A stretch of 64,000 bases of DNA from Cyanobacteria bacterium SBLK (GCA_017746715.1 JAGHZQ010000029.1:62001-126000); one strand, 5' to 3'. Positions 34,921 through 44,381 are shown, counted from the first letter of the stretch. Made by a program: numbers and translations. The notes: a model not told the origin generated them from the letters alone.

Positions 34921-36141
34921 TTATTTTACGCCCCAAACTTTAATCATTCCATCCCGACTTCCACTGAAAATTTTGTTACCTTGGGGAGCGATCGCTACGG
35001 AAATTACGGAATCTAAATGACCGGTCAAATCGTACTGCCAGCGCTTGGTTCTCAAATCCCAAATTTTAATGGTTTTATCGCTCCCACCGCTAAAAATTGT
35101 TTGTTCGTCCGGACTCAAACAGAAGGCATGAACGGCACCGAGATGGCCGAAAAAGCGATGTTTTAATTGTCCCGTGGTTAGATCCCAAACGCCAATCGTT
35201 TTGTCGGTACTGCAACTCAAAAGGGTGCGACCGTCGCGACTCCAACACAATCCGCTAATGCGTTCGCCATGAGCGCGAAAATGCCGACAGGAGCATCCGC
35301 TTGCCAAATCCCAGATTTGAATCGTGCCATTGCCGTGACCGCTGGCAATAAAGCGTCCCGAACGATCGATCGCTAAGGTCTCGATGGCGTTGACCGTACC
35401 GGAAAAGGTTTGCAACAATGTCCCCGCGGTGGTATCCCAAAGATGCAAAGTACAGTCGATGCCGCCGCTAATGACCATTTTGCCATCGGGAGTCGGGGCA
35501 AGAGCAGAGATAAAATGAGCGCGATCTATCATCGTTCGCAAGAGGCGACCGGTTTTTAAATGCCAAATATTAATCGCGCGATCGCGGCTGCCACTGGCGA
35601 TCGTGCTGCCGTCCCCCAAAATGGCAACTGCCGCAACCCAATCGGAGTGATAGACGAGGGAATGTTTTTGCTCCCCGGTGGCGGCATCCCAAACCCCCAA
35701 AGTTTTATCGCAACTGCTACTAACCAAAGTTTTTCCGTCAGCGCTGACGGTCAAGTCCGTGACTTCAGCAAGGTGAGCTTGAATGGTCTGGAGACTGGTC
35801 AAAAGCTGCCAGGGATTGTAAGATCGCAAGGCCAGCAAAACTTTTAAATCCGAGCGATTTTCTTCCTCGAGATAGCGCCGCAATACGCGATAGGCCGACC
35901 AGCAAACTTGCTTGCAGGGATCCCTTAATGCCGCGATTGCCAAATCGATCCCGCGAGAACCGTACTGGAGAACGTCACCCAAGGCAGAAAGTCGCACATT
36001 TTTATCCTCGTTCTCCAAGCGGACTTTCAGTCCTTGCATTCCTCCTAAAACTGCATTGCCAACAGAGCTGTCTCGCTGGCAGGAAGACTGTCCGCCGAGA
36101 ACGGCATCATAGGTTTTAAGCGGTTGGCGATGTTGGTGCAT
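34921..36141 (-). CDS. WD40-repeat protein with helical N-terminal domain
   Basis: A 406-residue protein. Residues about 35-110 look like HEAT-type helices (LENEDKNVRLSALGDVLQYG, then LAIAALRDPCKQVCWSAYRVL). From about 120 to the end there are seven WD40 units, whose last strands read GVWD, NIWH, HLWD, QIWD, GVWD, KIWD and KVWG, giving one complete seven-blade propeller. A scaffold or interaction role is expected. Its stop is 107 bases from the small Cys-rich ORF, and it is transcribed in the same direction as the glycosyltransferase just upstream (16 bases), so they may share a transcript. Confidence 0.88.
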   Translation of the reverse strand: MHQHRQPLKTYDAVLGGQSSCQRDSSVGNAVLGGMQGLKVRLENEDKNVRLSALGDVLQYGSRGIDLAIAALRDPCKQVCWSAYRVLRRYLEEENRSDLKVLLALRSYNPWQLLTSLQTIQAHLAEVTDLTVSADGKTLVSSSCDKTLGVWDAATGEQKHSLVYHSDWVAAVAILGDGSTIASGSRDRAINIWHLKTGRLLRTMIDRAHFISALAPTPDGKMVISGGIDCTLHLWDTTAGTLLQTFSGTVNAIETLAIDRSGRFIASGHGNGTIQIWDLASGCSCRHFRAHGERISGLCWSRDGRTLLSCSTDKTIGVWDLTTGQLKHRFFGHLGAVHAFCLSPDEQTIFSGGSDKTIKIWDLRTKRWQYDLTGHLDSVISVAIAPQGNKIFSGSRDGMIKVWGVK

Positions 36142-36157
36142 AAAATGAGTCGTTCGA

Positions 36158-37345
36158 TTACCAAGAGACTTGCGATCGCTCTTTAATCACGCGCTCGTAG
36201 GTGTTTTCGGTTTGTTTGGCTAAATTTCCCCAATGAAAGCGTCCGTGTAAATCTTCATGGGCATTATCGATTAACCACTGGGCGTATTCCGGATTTTTCA
36301 AGACTTCGAGAATGCCCCAAGCGAGGGAATCGGGGTTATTGGTTTGGGTGACGATGCCGGTTTTCGTATGGCGTACCACTTCTGGCAAACCGCCAGTATC
36401 GGAGACCACTACGGGAACGCGAGCGGCAAAGCTTTCTAAGACTACAATACCAAATGGTTCGTATAAACTGGGAAAAACCGCACAATCGGCGATGGTTTGA
36501 AAGCGATCGAGATCCCCATCGGACATGAACCCTGTAAAGTAACAATTATCCCAAATTCCCGTATCCCATGCTTGTTTTTTCAGGCGATCGGTATTGCCGC
36601 CACCAATAACGACAAATTTAGCATGACCTCCCATTTCCCAAAGCACTTTTGGGGCGGCGGCGAGGAAGACGGAAACGCCTTTTTCATAACTCATGCGCCC
36701 TAAATAGTAGACAATTTTTTCGCGATCTTCAGCAAAATTGCGACGGAAAGAAAGGGAATCGAAATTAGCATCGGGTTGTTTTTTTTGGGAGCGAATGCCG
36801 TTATAGACAATATCGATTTTATCGGGTGGGGTTCCGAAGACGCGACTGAGTTCCGTTTTCATGTAGTCGGTGCAAACGATCGTTCGCCATGCTTCGTAAA
36901 TGAGATTGGCTTCTTTGCCATGAATGTAGCGATGGGTATCGTTATAAATACCGTTATAGCGACCGTACTCCGTGGCGTGAATGGTGGCGATGAGGGGCAA
37001 TTTAAAGGCGTGTTTGAGCGCGATCGCCGCATCTGCCACCAGCCAATCGTGGGCGTGGATGAGGTCGAAGGGTCCTTTATCTCGCAAGAGTTGACCGCCA
37101 TAGATACCCATACTTTCATTCATATTCACCACCCAATGGAAAAAATCATTTCCGGGGGGGACGGCGACGCGGTGGAGGAAAATCCCCTCTACTATTTCAT
37201 TGCGGGGAGTCGAGCCAAATTCTACGGTAATCAGATGGATTTCGTGACCCAACCCGACAAATTCGGGATACAATTCGGCAACGTGACGGGCAATGCCACC
37301 AACAATACGGGGGGGAAATTCCCAAGCTAAGACTAAAATCCTCAT
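36158..37345 (-). CDS. Family 4 glycosyltransferase
   Basis: A 395-residue GT-B enzyme with the donor-side motif EPFGIVVLE (E-x7-E), the N-terminal AWEFPPRIVGGIARHV glycine loop and the IHAHDWLVADAA segment seen in glycogen synthase-like GT4 proteins. Related archaeal and cyanobacterial proteins are often labelled glycogen synthase, but GT4 enzymes vary and the sugar cannot be assigned. Ends 16 bases before the WD40 gene. Preceded by the dnaK terminator, so it needs its own promoter. Confidence 0.85.
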   Translation of the reverse strand: MRILVLAWEFPPRIVGGIARHVAELYPEFVGLGHEIHLITVEFGSTPRNEIVEGIFLHRVAVPPGNDFFHWVVNMNESMGIYGGQLLRDKGPFDLIHAHDWLVADAAIALKHAFKLPLIATIHATEYGRYNGIYNDTHRYIHGKEANLIYEAWRTIVCTDYMKTELSRVFGTPPDKIDIVYNGIRSQKKQPDANFDSLSFRRNFAEDREKIVYYLGRMSYEKGVSVFLAAAPKVLWEMGGHAKFVVIGGGNTDRLKKQAWDTGIWDNCYFTGFMSDGDLDRFQTIADCAVFPSLYEPFGIVVLESFAARVPVVVSDTGGLPEVVRHTKTGIVTQTNNPDSLAWGILEVLKNPEYAQWLIDNAHEDLHGRFHWGNLAKQTENTYERVIKERSQVSW

Positions 37346-37405
37346 TGATTATCCCACTATTAATTCCTTGTGCGAGAGAACAGAACCCATTGAACTTTGA
37401 GTCGG

Positions 37406-37438
37406 GAAAAAGGCAATGAGTTGTTTCAACCCATTGCC
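37406..37438 (-). terminator. Rho-independent terminator of dnaK
   Basis: On the minus strand, GGCAATGGGTTG-AAA-CAACTCATTGCC forms a 12-bp stem with one G-T pair and a three-base loop, followed by TTTTT. It lies 38 bases beyond the dnaK stop and ahead of the glycosyltransferase gene. Confidence 0.9.
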
Positions 37439-37475
37439 CCAACAATATTATTGCATTGCGAATTGCGAATTGCGA

Positions 37476-39392
37476 TTACTCTTTGGTTTCCGAGAATTCG
37501 GCATCGATAACATCGTCGCCGCCACTTGAAGAAGAACCTCCTGCAGAAGGACCGGGATCGCCGCCAGGGGCTGCCCCGGCTTCGCCGGCTGCGTCTTGGT
37601 AAACGCTGCTGCCGATCGCGTACAAGACTTGTTGCAATTCGGGCATGGCGGTTTTGATGGTTTCGTCGTCTTCTTTCTGGACGGCTTCTTTGAGGTCTTT
37701 GATCAAGCCTTCAGCTTTGGCTTTTTCTTCGGCAGGAACTTTATCTCCCAATTCGCTCAACTGTTTCTCGGCTTGATAGGTGAGAGAGTCGGCTTGGTTC
37801 TTGCGATCGATCTTTTCGCGACGTTCTTTGTCGGCTTCGGCGTTGGCTTCTGCCTCTTGCACCATGCGATCGACTTCATCGCTGGGCAAGGTCGATGCTC
37901 CGGTAATGCTGATCGATTGTTCTTTGCCGGTGCCTTTATCTTTCGCCGTGACATTGAGAATCCCGTTTGCGTCAATATCGAAGGTCACTTCAATTTGCGG
38001 AACGCCTCGGGCGGCGGGGGGAATGCCATCGAGTCGGAAGGTGCCCAAACTCTTGTTATCTTTGGACATTTCCCGTTCCCCTTGCAGGACGTGGATTTCC
38101 ACGTTAGTTTGACCGTCAACGGCAGTGGAGAAGACTTCCGATTTTTTCGTGGGGATGGTGGTGTTGCGGGGAATGATTTTGGTCATAACACCGCCTAAAG
38201 TTTCTACTCCAAGGGAGAGGGGGGTAACATCCAAGAGAAGGATATCTTTGACTTCTCCAGCGAGAACTCCTCCTTGAATGGCTGCACCGACGGCAACTAC
38301 CTCATCGGGGTTAACGCTTTGGTTGGGGTCTTTACCCAAAACTTTTTTGACCAATTCCGCGATCGCGGGAATGCGGGTGGAGCCTCCAACCAAAACCACT
38401 TCATTGATGGCACTCTTGTCTAGCTTGGCATCGCGAATGGCATTTTCTACCGGGATACCACAGCGCTTAATCAGATCGGAACAAAGATCCTCAAATTTAC
38501 CTCGGGTCAGGGTCGTATCGAGGTGTTTGGGTCCGTCTTGAGTTGCGGTGATGAAGGGCAGGTTAATTTCGGCTTGGGTAACGCTAGAAAGTTCGATTTT
38601 GGCTTTTTCTGCGGCTTCGGTGAGGCGTTGTAAGGCTTGGTTGTCTTTACGGAGGTCGATCCCTTCAACTTTCTTAAATTCTTCGGCGAGGTAGTCTACA
38701 ATTTTCTTATCGAAATCATCTCCCCCGAGGTGAGTATCTCCAGAGGTGGCAAGAACTTCAAAAACGCCATCTCCAACTTCGAGAATGGATACGTCAAATG
38801 TTCCCCCTCCCAAATCAAACACGAGAATGGTTTCATTGCTTTTCTTATCCAAACCGTAAGCGAGGGCAGCGGCGGTGGGTTCGTTGATGATCCGCAGAAC
38901 TTCCACCCCAGCAATTTTGCCCGCGTCCTTAGTTGCTTGGCGTTGAGAGTCGTTGAAATAAGCCGGTACGGTAATTACGGCTTGCGTGACGGTTTCGCCG
39001 AGGTACTTGCTGGCATCTTCAATCAATTTCCGCAGGACTTGAGCCGAAATTTCCTCGGGAGCAAACTGCTTGCTGAGGGCAGGGCATTCTAACTTAACAT
39101 TAGCGTTGCCATCCCGCAGAACTTTATAAGCAACTTCAGTGGTTTCGGTCGTGACTTCATCGTATTTGCGTCCGATGAAACGCTTCACCGAATAAAAGGT
39201 GTTGCTGGTGTTCATCACCGCCTGACGTTTGGCAATTTGGCCCACGAGGCGATCGCCGTTTTTGGCATAAGCAACGACGGAAGGAGTCGTTCTAAATCCT
39301 TCAGCATTAGCGATCACGGTGGGTTTCCCCCCTTCCATTACCGCGACGCAAGAGTTTGTCGTTCCCAAGTCGATTCCAACTACTTTTGGCAT
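37476..39392 (-). CDS. dnaK: Chaperone DnaK (Hsp70), DnaK2-like
   Basis: A 638-residue Hsp70 from the ATG at 39392 (the frame begins 27 bases further up). The nucleotide-binding domain starts [20 protein letters not shown] and has [12 protein letters not shown]; the substrate-binding domain follows [14 protein letters not shown]. It ends with a Gly/Ser-rich stretch and the DVIDAEF tail. The sequence follows cyanobacterial DnaK2 (the essential heat-inducible paralogue) closely as I remember it. No grpE or dnaJ lies beside it. It folds and disaggregates proteins in the cytoplasm. Confidence 0.97.
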   Translation of the reverse strand: MPKVVGIDLGTTNSCVAVMEGGKPTVIANAEGFRTTPSVVAYAKNGDRLVGQIAKRQAVMNTSNTFYSVKRFIGRKYDEVTTETTEVAYKVLRDGNANVKLECPALSKQFAPEEISAQVLRKLIEDASKYLGETVTQAVITVPAYFNDSQRQATKDAGKIAGVEVLRIINEPTAAALAYGLDKKSNETILVFDLGGGTFDVSILEVGDGVFEVLATSGDTHLGGDDFDKKIVDYLAEEFKKVEGIDLRKDNQALQRLTEAAEKAKIELSSVTQAEINLPFITATQDGPKHLDTTLTRGKFEDLCSDLIKRCGIPVENAIRDAKLDKSAINEVVLVGGSTRIPAIAELVKKVLGKDPNQSVNPDEVVAVGAAIQGGVLAGEVKDILLLDVTPLSLGVETLGGVMTKIIPRNTTIPTKKSEVFSTAVDGQTNVEIHVLQGEREMSKDNKSLGTFRLDGIPPAARGVPQIEVTFDIDANGILNVTAKDKGTGKEQSISITGASTLPSDEVDRMVQEAEANAEADKERREKIDRKNQADSLTYQAEKQLSELGDKVPAEEKAKAEGLIKDLKEAVQKEDDETIKTAMPELQQVLYAIGSSVYQDAAGEAGAAPGGDPGPSAGGSSSSGGDDVIDAEFSETKE

Positions 39393-39707
39393 TTCTTCTT
39401 TTTTGCTCCAAGTTAACAATTAATTACAGAACTCTTCGGGGAGAAACCGAACCGAGTTGAGTTCCCGTATTTTTTTAACTTTTTTATTGGGTTACGGGGT
39501 GTATTCCCTTTCTATACTTACGGCGATCGCTGTGTTTCCGTAAGTCGGGTTTTCCGTACATATTGGTTGTTTTTTGCTTGCACTGAGCGAAGTCGAAGTG
39601 TTGGTTATTGGTCGCACAACTGATGAGGGGGTGACTGATGACGGGTGAGGGGGTAATGTGGTGCTAAGATGCTTGACGATGGGACTCTCATAACCTCGAT
39701 AAGGTTG
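39393..39707. other. dnaK/potC divergent intergenic region
   Basis: This 315-base gap between divergent dnaK and the permease gene should hold both promoters. I see a 7-bp inverted repeat (CTTACGG at 39518, CCGTAAG at 39539) and a dispersed 20-bp element at 39581-39600, but no CIRCE operator (TTAGCACTC) for dnaK. Confidence 0.5.
39581..39600 (-). repeat. Dispersed 20-bp element, copy 2
   Basis: CACTGAGCGAAGTCGAAGTG, the reverse-oriented form of the element at 18680, here upstream of the PotC-like gene. Confidence 0.75.
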
Positions 39708-40511
39708 ATGAAATACAAAAAAAATACTAATTCTTTATTGTTTGTTCTCTATGGTTCGGTAATGTTTTTGTATATGTATTTGCCGATTTTTGTTTTAGCA
39801 TTTTATAGTTTTAATCAATCGGCATACAGTGCGCGCTGGAAGGGTTTTTCTCTGGAATGGTACGCCCGATTGCTATCGGATCGACGTATTTTACAGGCAT
39901 TAGTCAATAGTCTGGCTGTAGGTGCTATCTCCGTGACCATTGCAGCAATTGTTGGGACGATGATGGCGGTGGGTTTGGCAAAATATCGCTTTCCTGGGAA
40001 AAATTTATATCGCGGGGTTGCTTATTTGCCTTTAATTATTCCCGATATTGCGATCGCTATTTCCACGCTGATTTTTCTTGCTGTTTTGAGGGTGCAATTA
40101 AGTTTTTGGACGATTGTGGCTTCTCATGTTATTTTCTGTTTGGCTTATATTGCGATCGTGGTTTCGTCTCGATTCGCTCATCTCGATCGCCATCTTGAAG
40201 AAGCGGCATTAGATCTGGGTGCAACGCCTTTACAAGCCTTTTTAAAGGTTCTCTTGCCAGAATTGAGACCGGCAATCGTTGCCGGATGTTTGCTGGCATT
40301 TGTGTTAAGTTTTGATGATTTTTTGATTTCTAGTTTTACGGCTGGCACGCGATCGACGACCTTACCCCTCGAAATTTTCAGTCGCATTCGTACTGGAGTC
40401 AAACCCGATATTAATGCGTTAGGCGTGCTTTTAATTCTTTTCTCTGGCGCGATCGCCTATATTGCTGAATTAATTATCAATCGGCAAGAAACAGATAACC
40501 ATTATCAATGA
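39708..40511 (+). CDS. potC: PotC-like ABC transporter permease
   Basis: A 267-residue inner-membrane permease with six hydrophobic helices, of the spermidine/putrescine PotC type: YLPIFVLAFYSFNQS near the start, PLIIPDIAIAISTLIF, and the EAA loop EEAALDLGATPLQAFLKVLLPELRP. I start at ATG 39708 (AAGG just ahead); the frame reaches back to 39669. It lacks neighbouring potA, potB or potD genes, so its partners must be elsewhere. The stop overlaps the start of the prenyltransferase gene by 4 bases (ATGA), which indicates a joint transcript of two unrelated functions. Confidence 0.85.
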   Translation: MKYKKNTNSLLFVLYGSVMFLYMYLPIFVLAFYSFNQSAYSARWKGFSLEWYARLLSDRRILQALVNSLAVGAISVTIAAIVGTMMAVGLAKYRFPGKNLYRGVAYLPLIIPDIAIAISTLIFLAVLRVQLSFWTIVASHVIFCLAYIAIVVSSRFAHLDRHLEEAALDLGATPLQAFLKVLLPELRPAIVAGCLLAFVLSFDDFLISSFTAGTRSTTLPLEIFSRIRTGVKPDINALGVLLILFSGAIAYIAELIINRQETDNHYQ

Positions 40512-41488
40512 ACCAAAAATCAACAACCTATTCCCCGCCCCGACCCACCCTTTTACCCCCTCCCAAGAGAGGGAGAGCAAGAGGGGAGAAATTAATAATC
40601 AGCTTGTGGAAATTTTCCCGCCCTCACACGATTATTGGCACGAGTTTGAGCGTCCTTGCGATCTATGTTATTGCTGTCGCGATCGTACAAGATACTTGGA
40701 GTTTTACGAGCTTATTCGATTTAGCGATCGCGTGGTTTGCTTGCTTGTGCGGGAATGTTTACATTGTCGGTTTAAATCAACTCGAAGATATTGCAATCGA
40801 TCGCATTAATAAACCTCATCTACCTTTAGCATCAGGGGATTTTTCCCAAAATCAAGGCCAATGGATTGTTAGTATCGCGGGGGTTTTCGCTTTGATTCTG
40901 GCAACGATGGGAGGGGATTGGCTTTTGGCAACGATTGCTATAAGTTTATTCATTGGTACGGCTTACTCTTTTCCTCCCATTCGCTTAAAACGCTTTCCAC
41001 TTCTAGCCGCACTCTGTATCTTTACCGTCCGAGGTATTATTGTTAATTTGGGTTTATTTTTACACTTTAATAATACCTTGGGTAGATCGGAAAGCATTCC
41101 TGCTTCTATGGTAGTTTTAACGCTATTTATTCTTGTTTTTACGATTGCGATCGCCATTTTTAAAGACGTTCCCGATATGGAAGGCGATCGACAGTATGAA
41201 ATTGTTACGTTTACCCTCATTATCGGGAAAACCGCTATCTTTCAACTGTCTTGCGGGATCGTTTCTATCTGCTATTTGGCTATGATAGGAACGGCGATCG
41301 CGGGATTGGCGGGGGTGAATCCTTGGTTGTTGGGTTTCGGGCATTGTATCTTGTTGGGGCTGCTTTGGTGGCGAAGTCAAGGAGTTAATCTGGAGGATCG
41401 AAACGAGATCGCGAGTTTTTATCAATTTATCTGGAAACTTTTTTTTCTCGAATACTTCTTATTTCCTACTGCCTGCTGGTTGGGATAA
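40508..41488 (+). CDS. hpt: Homogentisate phytyltransferase (tocopherol synthesis)
   Basis: A 326-residue UbiA-family prenyltransferase that joins phytyl diphosphate to homogentisate, the committed step to tocopherol and located in membranes. The core follows Synechocystis slr1736: KFSRPHTIIGTSLSV, the first aspartate motif NQLEDIAIDRINKP, the second DVPDMEGD, and the end EIASFYQFIWKLFFLEY. About 28 N-terminal residues (PPRPTLLPPPKRGRARGE) precede the normal start and come from a C/G-rich repeat (40556-40577). Translation likely couples to potC through the 4-base overlap. Confidence 0.95.
   Translation: MNQKSTTYSPPRPTLLPPPKRGRARGEKLIISLWKFSRPHTIIGTSLSVLAIYVIAVAIVQDTWSFTSLFDLAIAWFACLCGNVYIVGLNQLEDIAIDRINKPHLPLASGDFSQNQGQWIVSIAGVFALILATMGGDWLLATIAISLFIGTAYSFPPIRLKRFPLLAALCIFTVRGIIVNLGLFLHFNNTLGRSESIPASMVVLTLFILVFTIAIAIFKDVPDMEGDRQYEIVTFTLIIGKTAIFQLSCGIVSICYLAMIGTAIAGLAGVNPWLLGFGHCILLGLLWWRSQGVNLEDRNEIASFYQFIWKLFFLEYFLFPTACWLG
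40556..40577. repeat. C-rich hairpin repeat inside the hpt 5' end
   Basis: CCCCCTCCCAAGAGAGGGAG forms a short hairpin. Similar C-rich stretches are intergenic at about 18530 and 18930. Here it is translated as part of the prenyltransferase N terminus. Confidence 0.6.
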
Positions 41489-41608
41489 GGCTCGATAATC
41501 GATTATTCGCGAACAAGTTGTGTTACCAAAGAACTGGGTCTAGAGCTGCTGCCCTTTAGCTTTGCTGTGGGCGGTTTTTAAATTTGTAGCACCATTTTAG
41601 AAAAAACC

Positions 41609-41756
41609 GTGCTACAATTTTATCGTAAGTTTAAAAAACACCAAGTCCGGGCATCAGTAGAATACAAAACATCAGGATGGAAGCTATCAAAAGATAAGCG
41701 CTACCTGACCTTCACTGATAAATTCAACGCCGGGACATTTCGTAAATTCAAAAATG
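41609..41756 (+). pseudogene. TnpB (IS200/IS605 family) remnant
   Basis: This stretch encodes KKHQVRASVEYKTSGWKLSK and RYLTFTDKFNAGTF, which matches the middle of IS605-type TnpB (IEYKTTGWQLS..KRYLTFTDK). It begins and ends abruptly, with no RuvC motifs and no intact ends, so only about 45 codons survive. An 8-bp inverted repeat (TGTAGCAC at 41585, GTGCTACA at 41609) lies at its 5' edge. The reading frame continues out of register into the next gene. The remaining gap (41489-41584) shows no gene. Confidence 0.7.
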
Positions 41757-42197
41757 AAGATAACAAAACACGCTCTTATTTTTACAGCTACTTTAGTTCT
41801 TGTTGTTTTTTCGGGTTGTTCTACCCCCGCACAAACCCGCACGATCGATGCCAACGCACCCAAAATTGCTCAAAGTTCCGTCGAGAATAAGGAAAACCTC
41901 AATTGCGATACGCCCATTACGCAACTGGACATGAATTTATGTACTGCAAAAGAAGCTAAGGAAGCCAATGAAAAACTAAATGAAGTTTATACAAAATTAC
42001 AAGAAAAAGTCAAAGGAACGCCTCAAGAATCTCGCTTGCTTGAAGCACAAAACACATGGCTGGCTTTTAGGGATGCAGATTGCGAATATTCCCAACGCCG
42101 CTATGATGGTGGCAGTATTATGCCAATGATTTATGCGTTATGCGTGGTGGATCTAACTGAAAAGCGCAGCCAACAATTAGAAGAATATTTAGAATAA
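41754..42197 (+). CDS. LprI-like lipoprotein (DUF1311)
   Basis: A 147-residue lipoprotein with lipobox VFSGC ending at Cys22. The mature part has the LprI/DUF1311 pattern with conserved cysteines: NCDTPITQLDMNLCTAKEAKEANEKLNEVY, then LLEAQNTWLAFRDADCEY and later YALCVVDLTEKRSQQLEEYL. Proteins of this family inhibit lysozyme in Mycobacterium or act in the periplasm; the cyanobacterial role is unknown. The start codon lies at the end of the TnpB remnant. Confidence 0.85.
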   Translation: MKITKHALIFTATLVLVVFSGCSTPAQTRTIDANAPKIAQSSVENKENLNCDTPITQLDMNLCTAKEAKEANEKLNEVYTKLQEKVKGTPQESRLLEAQNTWLAFRDADCEYSQRRYDGGSIMPMIYALCVVDLTEKRSQQLEEYLE

Positions 42198-42260
42198 AAT
42201 AGTGGCATATTTGTTGTTATAGCCAATAAGATTTTCTCTATAGCGATCGGAGAATGAGCA

Positions 42261-42842
42261 ATGGGAAATTCTTTTCCACTAGGCGTTCCTTTCAGATTTG
42301 AATCGGTAAAATTACTCTGGACGGTAGAAAATATTTACTCTCGAGAGGAATGCGAGGGATTTATTTCCGCAATCGAGGAAGCCAATCCCAGTTTAGCAAC
42401 CAAGAACCCCATGTATCGCGACCAAGATCGAGTCATTGTCGATAATGAAAAAATTGCCAGCGATCTCTTGACTCGATTGGAAAAACATCTCCCCAGTCGA
42501 ATCGATCGCTTCCATTTGGTCCGACTGAATGAAAGGCTGAGATTGTATAGATACAAAACAGGTCAAAAATTTTCTCCTCATATGGATCATTGGTATCAGC
42601 CAAGCGATACAGAGCTCTCTCTTTTAACGATATTGGTTTATTTTAATTCTAATTTTTCAGGGGGCGAAACGCGCTTTATGGAACAGTTAGAAGCTATGAT
42701 TATTCCTAAACCCGGTTTGGTGGCAATATTCCAACATAAAATCAGGCATGAAGGATGCCCAGTTTTAAGCGGTACGAAATACGCATTAAGAACCGATGCA
42801 ATATATAGTTTAGATGTAGATATTGAAAAAAGTAAAATCTAG
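42261..42842 (+). CDS. Prolyl 4-hydroxylase-like Fe(II)/2-oxoglutarate oxygenase
   Basis: A 193-residue protein starting at ATG 42261 after GGAG. It has the P4H-alpha pattern: metal ligands in SPHMDHWYQ (H-x-D), a jelly-roll segment LLTILVYFNSNFSGGETRF, the distal His in IRHEG, and Arg in KYALRTDAIY for 2-oxoglutarate binding. It probably hydroxylates a protein or peptide side chain. It ends 9 bases before the CobA-HemD gene, so it may be cotranscribed, but no link to tetrapyrroles is evident. Confidence 0.85.
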   Translation: MGNSFPLGVPFRFESVKLLWTVENIYSREECEGFISAIEEANPSLATKNPMYRDQDRVIVDNEKIASDLLTRLEKHLPSRIDRFHLVRLNERLRLYRYKTGQKFSPHMDHWYQPSDTELSLLTILVYFNSNFSGGETRFMEQLEAMIIPKPGLVAIFQHKIRHEGCPVLSGTKYALRTDAIYSLDVDIEKSKI

Positions 42843-42851
42843 ACAAAAAGA

Positions 42852-44381
42852 ATGAAAGAATATTCTCGAGGAAAAGTTTATTTATTAGGCGCGGGAGTTG
42901 GCAATATAGACGCTTTGACTTTAAAGGGCGATCGCTTGCTTCAGTCGGCAGAAGTTTTGATCTATGATGCGTTAATTAGTGATGAGTTGTTGATGCGAGC
43001 TCCTAAAGATTGTCTGAAATTAGAGGTTGGCAAACGCGGTGGCAAACCCAGTACCTCTCAAGAAGAAATCAATCGCTTACTCGTGGCTTATTGCAGCCAA
43101 GGCAAACAAGTTGTTCGCCTGAAAAGTGGCGATCCTCTTATTTTTGGTAGAGCGAGAGAAGAAATAGAAGCCTTACAAAATGCAGAATGTGACTTTGAGA
43201 TTGTTGCGGGTATTTCATCTGCTTTAGGGGCTCCGTTATTGGCAGGAATTCCCCTTACAGATAAACATTTAAGCCGTTGTTTTACCGTCCTAACCGCTCA
43301 TCAACCGGAAATTCTCGACTGGGAAGCACTGGCAAAAATCGATACGTTGGTTGTGTTGATGGGGGGGAGAAATTTAGGAAAAATTGTTGAATATTTAGTA
43401 CAAAATGGGCGATCGCCTTCCCATCCTATCGCTATTATTCGCAATGCAGGAAGTCCTCTACAACAGATTTGGTGCAGCACGTTAACAAATATTCAAGAAC
43501 AAACTCGAGAAATCTCCCTTTCTCCCTGTATTATTGTTATTGGTGCAGTGGTCAACCTTCAAGAAATGTTTCAATCTCTTAATCCCGTTCCCCTTGACAA
43601 AAAGACAGTTTTAGTGACTCGTGCGGCAGAACAATCAAGTCATTTCACTGGATTATTATTAAATTGCGGGGCAATGGTTTTAGAAATGCCGGCTTTAGAA
43701 ATTACGCCTCCTTCGAGCTGGCAGGGATTAGATGAAGCGATCGCTTCTCTCGATACATTTCATTGGTTGATTTTAACCTCGAGCAATGCGGTGCAATATT
43801 TCTGCAAGCGTTTAGAAACATTGGGTCGAGATTTACGCAGTTTGGGCAATCTTAAAATTGCCGTCGTAGGCAAAAAAACAGCCAAAGTTCTTCAAGAATA
43901 TCATTTAAACCCGGATTTTATTCCGCCTAATTTTGTTGCAGATTCTCTCGCCGAACATTTCCCCGATCGCCTCGCAGGATTAAAGATTCTTTTTCCAAGG
44001 GTGGAGACGGGAGGACGACAGGTTTTAGTGAAAGAATTGACCGCCAAAGGTGCAAATATTGTAGAAGTTCCCGCTTATCAATCGAAGTGTCCCGATCGCA
44101 TCGATCCTTACGTTTTAAAAGCCTTAAAAGAGCGTTCCGTGCATGTTATAACCTTTGCTAGTTCTAAAACCGTTAAAAACTGCGATCGCCTCATTAAAGA
44201 TGCCTTAACCCCACAAGAATTAGAAGAAACCCTCGCCTCCTGTTGTATTGCTTCGATTGGGCCCCAAACCTCGAAAACCTGTCAAGAATTATTCGGTCGC
44301 GTCGATGTGGAAGCAAAAGAATATACTTTAGAAGGATTAACAGATGCGATCGTTGGCTATTTCTCTTCTTCTGCGCGTTAA
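42852..44381 (+). CDS. cobA-hemD: Uroporphyrinogen-III methyltransferase fused to uroporphyrinogen-III synthase
   Basis: A 509-residue fusion. Residues 5-245 are the SAM-dependent CobA/SUMT: YLLGAGVGNIDALTLKG, then VVRLKSGDPLIFGRAREE and AGISSALGAPLLAGIPLTD. Residues about 255-505 are HemD: KKTVLVTRAAEQSSHF, SSNAVQYF, and a C-terminal ITFASSKTVKN and SIGPQTSKTCQEL. Together they make uroporphyrinogen III and methylate it to precorrin-2, the branch to sirohaem and cobalamin. The fusion is known in cyanobacteria and firmicutes. The gene has few direct neighbours in the pathway. Confidence 0.93.
   Translation: MKEYSRGKVYLLGAGVGNIDALTLKGDRLLQSAEVLIYDALISDELLMRAPKDCLKLEVGKRGGKPSTSQEEINRLLVAYCSQGKQVVRLKSGDPLIFGRAREEIEALQNAECDFEIVAGISSALGAPLLAGIPLTDKHLSRCFTVLTAHQPEILDWEALAKIDTLVVLMGGRNLGKIVEYLVQNGRSPSHPIAIIRNAGSPLQQIWCSTLTNIQEQTREISLSPCIIVIGAVVNLQEMFQSLNPVPLDKKTVLVTRAAEQSSHFTGLLLNCGAMVLEMPALEITPPSSWQGLDEAIASLDTFHWLILTSSNAVQYFCKRLETLGRDLRSLGNLKIAVVGKKTAKVLQEYHLNPDFIPPNFVADSLAEHFPDRLAGLKILFPRVETGGRQVLVKELTAKGANIVEVPAYQSKCPDRIDPYVLKALKERSVHVITFASSKTVKNCDRLIKDALTPQELEETLASCCIASIGPQTSKTCQELFGRVDVEAKEYTLEGLTDAIVGYFSSSAR

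Noticed and set aside
36776..37330. A 184-codon plus-strand frame opposite the GT4 gene
   Set aside because: It is antisense to a clear glycosyltransferase with all motifs, and its residues show the usual pattern of a reverse-frame shadow.
37596..38198. A 200-codon plus-strand frame opposite dnaK
   Set aside because: Antisense to the strongly conserved dnaK; the Phe/Gly-rich composition is that of a shadow frame.
39393..39560. CIRCE operator for dnaK
   Set aside because: No TTAGCACTC-N9-GAGTGCTAA sequence is present; only a short unrelated inverted repeat.
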